This document shows, one piece after another, positions 59,552-64,000 of a stretch of DNA of 64,000 bases. The stretch spans positions 381,040 through 445,039 of the forward strand of contig CAJJCY010000002.1 in NCBI GenBank assembly GCA_905182865.1. The letters run 5' to 3'. The position numbers and the translations under genes were made by a program. Under the pieces are notes generated by a model. It did no database searches and had not been told where the DNA came from. It worked only from the letters and a program-made list of their open reading frames with translations. Each line of letters begins with the position of its first letter. The stretch's first letter is position 1. This DNA comes from an uncultured SAR324 cluster bacterium (lineage in GTDB: Bacteria > SAR324 > NAC60-12).

Positions 59552-61538
59552 TTATTTTTTCGTAATTCTTTTTGCTGCTTCCACTATATTTTTCGTAGTG
59601 ATACCAAAATGTTCAAAAAGGTCGTTTGCGGGTGCGGATGCCCCAAAACTTTTCATGCCTACAAATTCTCCGTCTTCCCCAAGATAACGACCCCAACTTT
59701 GCTCAACGCCTGCTTCCACAACAACTACCGGAATTCTGGGAGGAATTACCTGATTCCGGTAATCTTTGTCCTGAGATTCAAACAAATCCAAACAAGGCAT
59801 GGAGACTACTGCAGCTGAAACGCCTTCAGCTTTCAATTGATCACGTGCTTCCATGGCAATGTAAACTTCCGATCCAGAAGCGATCAATGTCACATCTCGT
59901 TTACCTTCAGCTTCGGCCAGGACGTATCCCCCTTTTGTACTTAAATTTTCGTCAGTGTGTTCTGTTCGCAGGCATGGCAGACCCTGGCGGGAGAGAGAAA
60001 GCACAGAAGGTGTGGAGGATGTTGTCAGTGCTTCAGCCCAACATTCAGCGGTTTCTACGATATCACATGGTCGGTACACATTCAAATTCGGAATCGCACG
60101 TAAGCTGGAAAGGTGTTCCACAGGTTGGTGTGTTGGTCCGTCTTCACCCAAGACCAATGGAATCATGTGTCATCACGTAAATCACACGCTGTTTCATCAA
60201 GGCAGACAAACGTATTGATGGTCGACAATAATCAGTAAAAATCAGAAATGTTCCGCCATACGGAATGAATCCACCATGCAGAACGATGCCGTTCATGGCA
60301 GCAGCCATTCCGTGCTCCCGAACTCCATAGTGAATATAACTTCCCGAAAAGTCACTTGGAGTAATTGGTTTTTGTGATTTAGCCTTTGTCAAATTTGATC
60401 CGGTCAAATCAGCAGAACCACCAGCCAATTCCGGAATTACTTCTGCTAACACATCCAGTGTTTCCTGACTTGCTTTACGGGTGGCTACTTTTGTTTTTTC
60501 TGTTGAATGCTTCAGCTTGAAATTTCGTAAAGGAGCTTCCCAGTTTTCCGGAAGTGTTCCGGAAATTACGCGTTCAAATTCTTCCTTTCGTTCTGATTCA
60601 TTTAATCGTTTGCGCCAGGCTTCCATTTTAGCACTTTTCATTGACCCGACCCTGCGCCACGCACTTCCGATTGCTTCAGGAATCTCAAAAGCAGGATGTG
60701 GCCAGTTAAGCGATTCTCGTGTAGCCGTAATTTCATCATTACCAAGTGGTGCTCCGTGTATAGCGGCAGTTCCGGCTTTGTTTGGTGATCCAAAACCAAT
60801 CGTCGTTTTGCAGGCAACCAGTGACGGCTTGTCTTGATTTTCTATTGCAGCGTTGATGGTCGCAGAAATTGCATCTGGATCATGTCCGTCGCAGAATGAT
60901 ACGTCCCATCCGCAAGCTTCAAAACGCATCAGTTGATCATCGTTGACAGCAAGATCGGTGGATCCGTCAATGGAAATTCCATTGTCATCAAATAGCACTA
61001 TCAATTTTCCCAGACCCAAATGTCCTGCGAATGATGCTGCTTCGTGACTTATTCCTTCCATCAAACATCCGTCTCCGGCAATGACATAGGTATAATGATC
61101 TACTATGTCGCTTCCAAATCTTTCAGCGAGCATTCGTTCAGCAAGCGCCATTCCAACTGCATTCGCAACCCCTTGTCCAAGCGGTCCAGTCGTGGTTTCA
61201 ATTCCTGCACCGTGTCCATATTCCGGATGTCCGGCTGTTCTTGAACCAAGTTGTCTAAAATTTTTCAGTTCGTCCAGCGTAAAATCCTCGTAACCTGTCA
61301 AATGAAGCAGTGAATAAAGCAGCATTGAACCATGCCCATTTGAAAGGACAAACCTATCTCGATTAAGCCATTTCGGGTTACTTGCTTTAAATTTTAAGAA
61401 TCGGGTGAACAATACGGTTGCTACATCCGCCATGCCCATAGGCATTCCTGGGTGACCGGAGTTTGCTTTTTGTACAGCATCCGCTGCTAAAAAACGGAGT
61501 GCGTTTGCCATGTCTTGATGGCGAAGAGAAACAGTCAT
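59552..61538 (-). CDS. tkt: transketolase (one frameshift)
   Basis: Starts [39 protein letters not shown]. ThDP motifs [13 protein letters not shown] and GHDPDAI, the substrate His (SNGHGSML), then [24 protein letters not shown]. The frame changes once at about 60160: [10 protein letters not shown] joins [21 protein letters not shown], and the C-terminal domain follows. About 660 residues in total, as expected. First of tkt-fba-rpe; shuffles two-carbon units in the pentose-phosphate pathway or Calvin cycle. Confidence 0.95.
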
Positions 61539-62020
61539 AGTGAAATCAATTAGCTATAAATAATTTAAACAAAAGTTGTCCGGTTTCTATTTTTATTTTC
61601 TAGATTCTAGTTTCTAGATTGCATGATGTCCCAAAGCAGCTTTTACCATATGATAGTCAATCAGCATTTGAGTCAGCATCAGAGGATGACTTATGATAAT
61701 AATTTTTCCAATTCTTCAATGGAACGTTTATTTGCACGCAAATGTTGTGATTCTGGAATCATACCCCACAACAGTTACTCAAGTTTACTTGCGCGATGAC
61801 TTTCGATACTACCATAACCTTTCGAATGAGATAGGAAAAAATTAAGTCGTGGGCAACCACACTGTCCATAAGGGATTTTCTAGAACAAGGTTAAGCTAAG
61901 TTATTTAATGTCTATGCAATTTACTAAAAAATAATTATTTAGACAACCCTCTAAAAGGTGGGGAATGCATTTCTTTTAGTAGACAAATACTACTCTAATG
62001 AGTATAGCATAAACAGCTTT
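61539..62020. other. intergenic region between purD and tkt, with possible remnants
   Basis: No intact gene. On the minus strand two short open pieces, MIPESQHLRANKRSIEELEKL (end near 61700) and HPLMLTQMLIDYHMVKAALGHH (end near 61617), look like scraps of small proteins; I do not recognise either. Confidence 0.35.
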
Positions 62021-63274
62021 TCAGTTCAATGCTTTGGAAGCAATATCACGCCGAAAATGTTTTCCTTTAAAACTTACCCCTTCCATCAGCGAATAGGCTC
62101 GCTGCCTAGCTTCCGCAATGTTTGTGCCCTGAGAAGTAACTCCAAAAACACGCCCACCGTTTGTAACGAGCTGCTCATTCTGTAACGCTGTGCCTGCATG
62201 AAAAATTTGTTTTTCTGCGGTGAAATTTTTCGGCAGTGAAATTGGCAAACCTTTGATGGGTGGTCCGGGATAACCCGGTGCAGCAGCGATTACACAAACT
62301 GAGGCTCCCGCTTTCCAGGATAAGTCTATTTCATGAAGTCGTTTTTCTGCAACTGCCAATAATACTTCTGCCAAATCATTTTCCAGAAGCGGCAAAATTA
62401 CCTGCGCTTCTGGATCACCGAAACGTACGTTAAACTCTATTACTTTCGGTCCATTTTCAGTAAGCATCAAGCCCGTGTAGAGTACACCACGATATGGTGT
62501 TCCTTCTGCTGCCAAACCTTCAGCAACAGGTCGAATGATTTTTTTCTCAATCTCAGGAATCCATTTTTCGAGATGAGTAACTGGTGAATACGCTCCCATT
62601 CCTCCAGTGTTCGGTCCTCTATCTCCATCAAATACCTGTTTGTGATCTTGTGACGGAACCATCGGCAATACAGTCTTTCCATCAACAAAAGCCAAAACTG
62701 TCATTTCCTCACCAAGCAAACATTCCTCGATCACAACCTTTGTTCCGGATTCACCAAATATTTTCTGGAGCATTGCAGCCTGCAGTGCAGTCTCTGCCTC
62801 TTCAATTGTTTCTGCAACAGTCACTCCCTTACCGGCAGCTAATCCATCCGCTTTGATTACGATCGGAAATCCCTGCTTTTCAACATAGGACAAGGCTTCC
62901 TCGTAATCATCAAATTCCATATACGCTGCGGTAGGAACATTAAAACGTTCCATCACTTTCTTTGCATATGCCTTGCTCCCTTCCAAATGTGCAGATTCCT
63001 GATTTGGACCAAAAATTAACAAGCTGCGTTTTTCAAACTGATCTACAATCCCGTTAGTCAACGGATCTTCCGGACCAACCACGGTTAAATTAATTTTGTG
63101 TAATTGAGCAAAATCCGCCAGTTCTTTCAATTGGTTTACCTGCAAAGTCACACATTCTGCAATATCTGCAATTCCCGGATTGCCCGGAGCACAAAAAATA
63201 TTATGTCCACTGTTATTAAGTTTCCAGACTATAGCATGTTCACGACCGCCGCCGCCGACAACCAAAATATCCAT
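62021..63274 (-). CDS. purD: phosphoribosylamine-glycine ligase
   Basis: 417 residues, intact. ATP-grasp enzyme of purine synthesis: VVGGGGREHAIVWKL, PGNPGIAD, VGPEDPL, FPIVIKADGLAAGKGV, SQDHKQVFDGDRGPNTGGMGAYSP, EFNVRFGDPEAQ are all in place. It makes glycinamide ribonucleotide, the substrate of PurN, whose gene precedes it immediately on the same strand (stop and start adjacent). Confidence 0.96.
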   Translation of the reverse strand: MDILVVGGGGREHAIVWKLNNSGHNIFCAPGNPGIADIAECVTLQVNQLKELADFAQLHKINLTVVGPEDPLTNGIVDQFEKRSLLIFGPNQESAHLEGSKAYAKKVMERFNVPTAAYMEFDDYEEALSYVEKQGFPIVIKADGLAAGKGVTVAETIEEAETALQAAMLQKIFGESGTKVVIEECLLGEEMTVLAFVDGKTVLPMVPSQDHKQVFDGDRGPNTGGMGAYSPVTHLEKWIPEIEKKIIRPVAEGLAAEGTPYRGVLYTGLMLTENGPKVIEFNVRFGDPEAQVILPLLENDLAEVLLAVAEKRLHEIDLSWKAGASVCVIAAAPGYPGPPIKGLPISLPKNFTAEKQIFHAGTALQNEQLVTNGGRVFGVTSQGTNIAEARQRAYSLMEGVSFKGKHFRRDIASKALN

Positions 63275-63850
63275 TTACATTTCCTGTATAATTTTCAGAA
63301 TTGCATCCGGCAATAATTTATGTTCCAGGAGATGAATTTTTTCGGACAAACTTTCTTCTGTATCATCCGGATCGACTGTTACTTTTTGTTGCAAATAAAT
63401 ACGACCCGTATCCATACCAGCATCAACAAAATGTACTGTCACACCAGTTTCTTTAACTCCTGCACGCCATGCCTGACCAATGGCATCTTTTCCAGGAAAT
63501 GCCGGCAGTAGAGATGGATGAAGATTTATCATTCGTCCTTCCCATTTTTCCAGCAAAACTGCTCCTACCAAACGCATATAACCTGCCAAAACAACAAGCC
63601 CAATTTTTGCCTCAGCAAGCTTTTCCGCAATGACTGTTTCAAATCCATTTTTGTCTGCATAATCTTTGGGACAAAAAATAAAGTCTGGAATATTTCTTTT
63701 ATGCACTAAATCAACTACTGGTGCATCTGGACGGTCACAAACGGCCAAATCTAGCGAAATACCTTCAAGTTTTCCGGAAATGACTGCATCATGAATTGCC
63801 AGCAAATTCGAGCCGCGTCCTGAAGCAAAAACGGCAATTCTCATATTCAT
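63275..63850 (-). CDS. purN: phosphoribosylglycinamide formyltransferase
   Basis: About 191 residues. RIAVFASGRGSNLLAIHDAV opens the family; the catalytic blocks GYMRLVG, INLHPSLLPAFPGKDAIGQA (Asn, His) and VTVHFVDAGMDTG (Asp) follow. Start taken at MNMRIAV (63850) because its ATG overlaps the purM stop (ATGA), implying translational coupling; the second ATG (MRIAV, 63844) is an alternative. It transfers formyl from 10-formyl-THF to glycinamide ribonucleotide. Confidence 0.95.
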   Translation of the reverse strand: MNMRIAVFASGRGSNLLAIHDAVISGKLEGISLDLAVCDRPDAPVVDLVHKRNIPDFIFCPKDYADKNGFETVIAEKLAEAKIGLVVLAGYMRLVGAVLLEKWEGRMINLHPSLLPAFPGKDAIGQAWRAGVKETGVTVHFVDAGMDTGRIYLQQKVTVDPDDTEESLSEKIHLLEHKLLPDAILKIIQEM

Positions 63851-64000
63851 TTCCAACAAACCTGCCGTTTATTACCTGAAACAATTTGACCGATCCGGAA
63901 AACTGGTTGGCCTTCTTTAGTTAAAATTTCCCGTGCAATTCCCTCATTAGTTTCTGCAACACAAATTACGAAACCAATTCCCATGTTAAATACCGGAAAC
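63847..64000 (-). CDS. purM: phosphoribosylformylglycinamidine cyclo-ligase, C-terminal end (partial)
   Basis: The last 50 residues are inside the window: VFNMGIGFVICVAETNEG, then IGQIVSGNK and the stop at 63847-63849. MGxGxxxxV near the end and the IG.I..G close are the PurM C-terminus (AIRS domain). The rest lies beyond the right edge. Its stop overlaps the purN start, giving the order purM-purN-purD. Confidence 0.88.
   Translation of the reverse strand, partial: FPVFNMGIGFVICVAETNEGIAREILTKEGQPVFRIGQIVSGNKRQVCWK

Overview
This 64 kb window looks like the chromosome of a free-living, probably marine, Gram-negative heterotroph. Evidence is the 2-oxoglutarate dehydrogenase operon, periplasmic c-type cytochromes, an outer-membrane-type barrel protein, FliN, an M1 aminopeptidase of the proteobacterial type and a glycerol-type ABC operon. 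The gene mix and moderate GC would fit a deltaproteobacterium-like lineage such as SAR324; that placement is inference only, since there is no rRNA here.

Layout. 1-12000 is an AT-rich accessory block: a broken metallophosphoesterase, a very large repeat lipoprotein (Ig-like repeats, then propeller-like repeats) shattered by frameshifts, a secreted barrel-like protein, a MORN-repeat protein and a small ABM-domain protein. It ends in a tyrosine-recombinase remnant beside a tRNA(CAU), which reads as the scar of an island. 12190-23011 is core metabolism on the minus strand: amidase, hybrid response regulator/kinase, lpd-sucB-sucA and a DEAD-box helicase. 23607-27731 holds a copper ATPase with a CsoR-like palindrome upstream, a deiodinase-like nitroreductase and a decayed CDF transporter. 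27908-36841 holds pepN, metY plus an alpha/beta hydrolase, a paaJ/paaH-type beta-oxidation pair, and a small AA_synth/EthD-like pair. 36982-38990 encodes cytochrome c', a TPR lipid/periplasmic protein and a diheme cytochrome. 39129-43428 is a scrapyard of duplicated or broken genes (orphan permease pair, half HAD gene, NHL remnant, truncated DUF3179 gene), but contains the most interesting small gene of the window. 43854-53763 is a glycerol-type ABC operon with glpD and a SorC/DeoR-like regulator. 54454-64000 holds parE, fliN, tkt-fba-rpe and purM-purN-purD.

Main discovery candidate: at 41477-41701 (minus) an in-frame TGA sits where relatives carry Cys in a small Cys-rich GDCCVxC protein, and a stem-loop with a GGU-starting apical loop lies at the distance expected of a bacterial SECIS. 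I read this as a selenoprotein that conventional gene calling would split and miss.

Caution: many indispensable genes (sucA, sucB, lpd, tkt, glpD, metY) each carry one or a few single-base frameshifts while others are intact. The simplest explanation is residual indel error in the sequence, so 'broken' calls based on frameshifts alone are provisional; truncations and partial duplications are more trustworthy as real decay.
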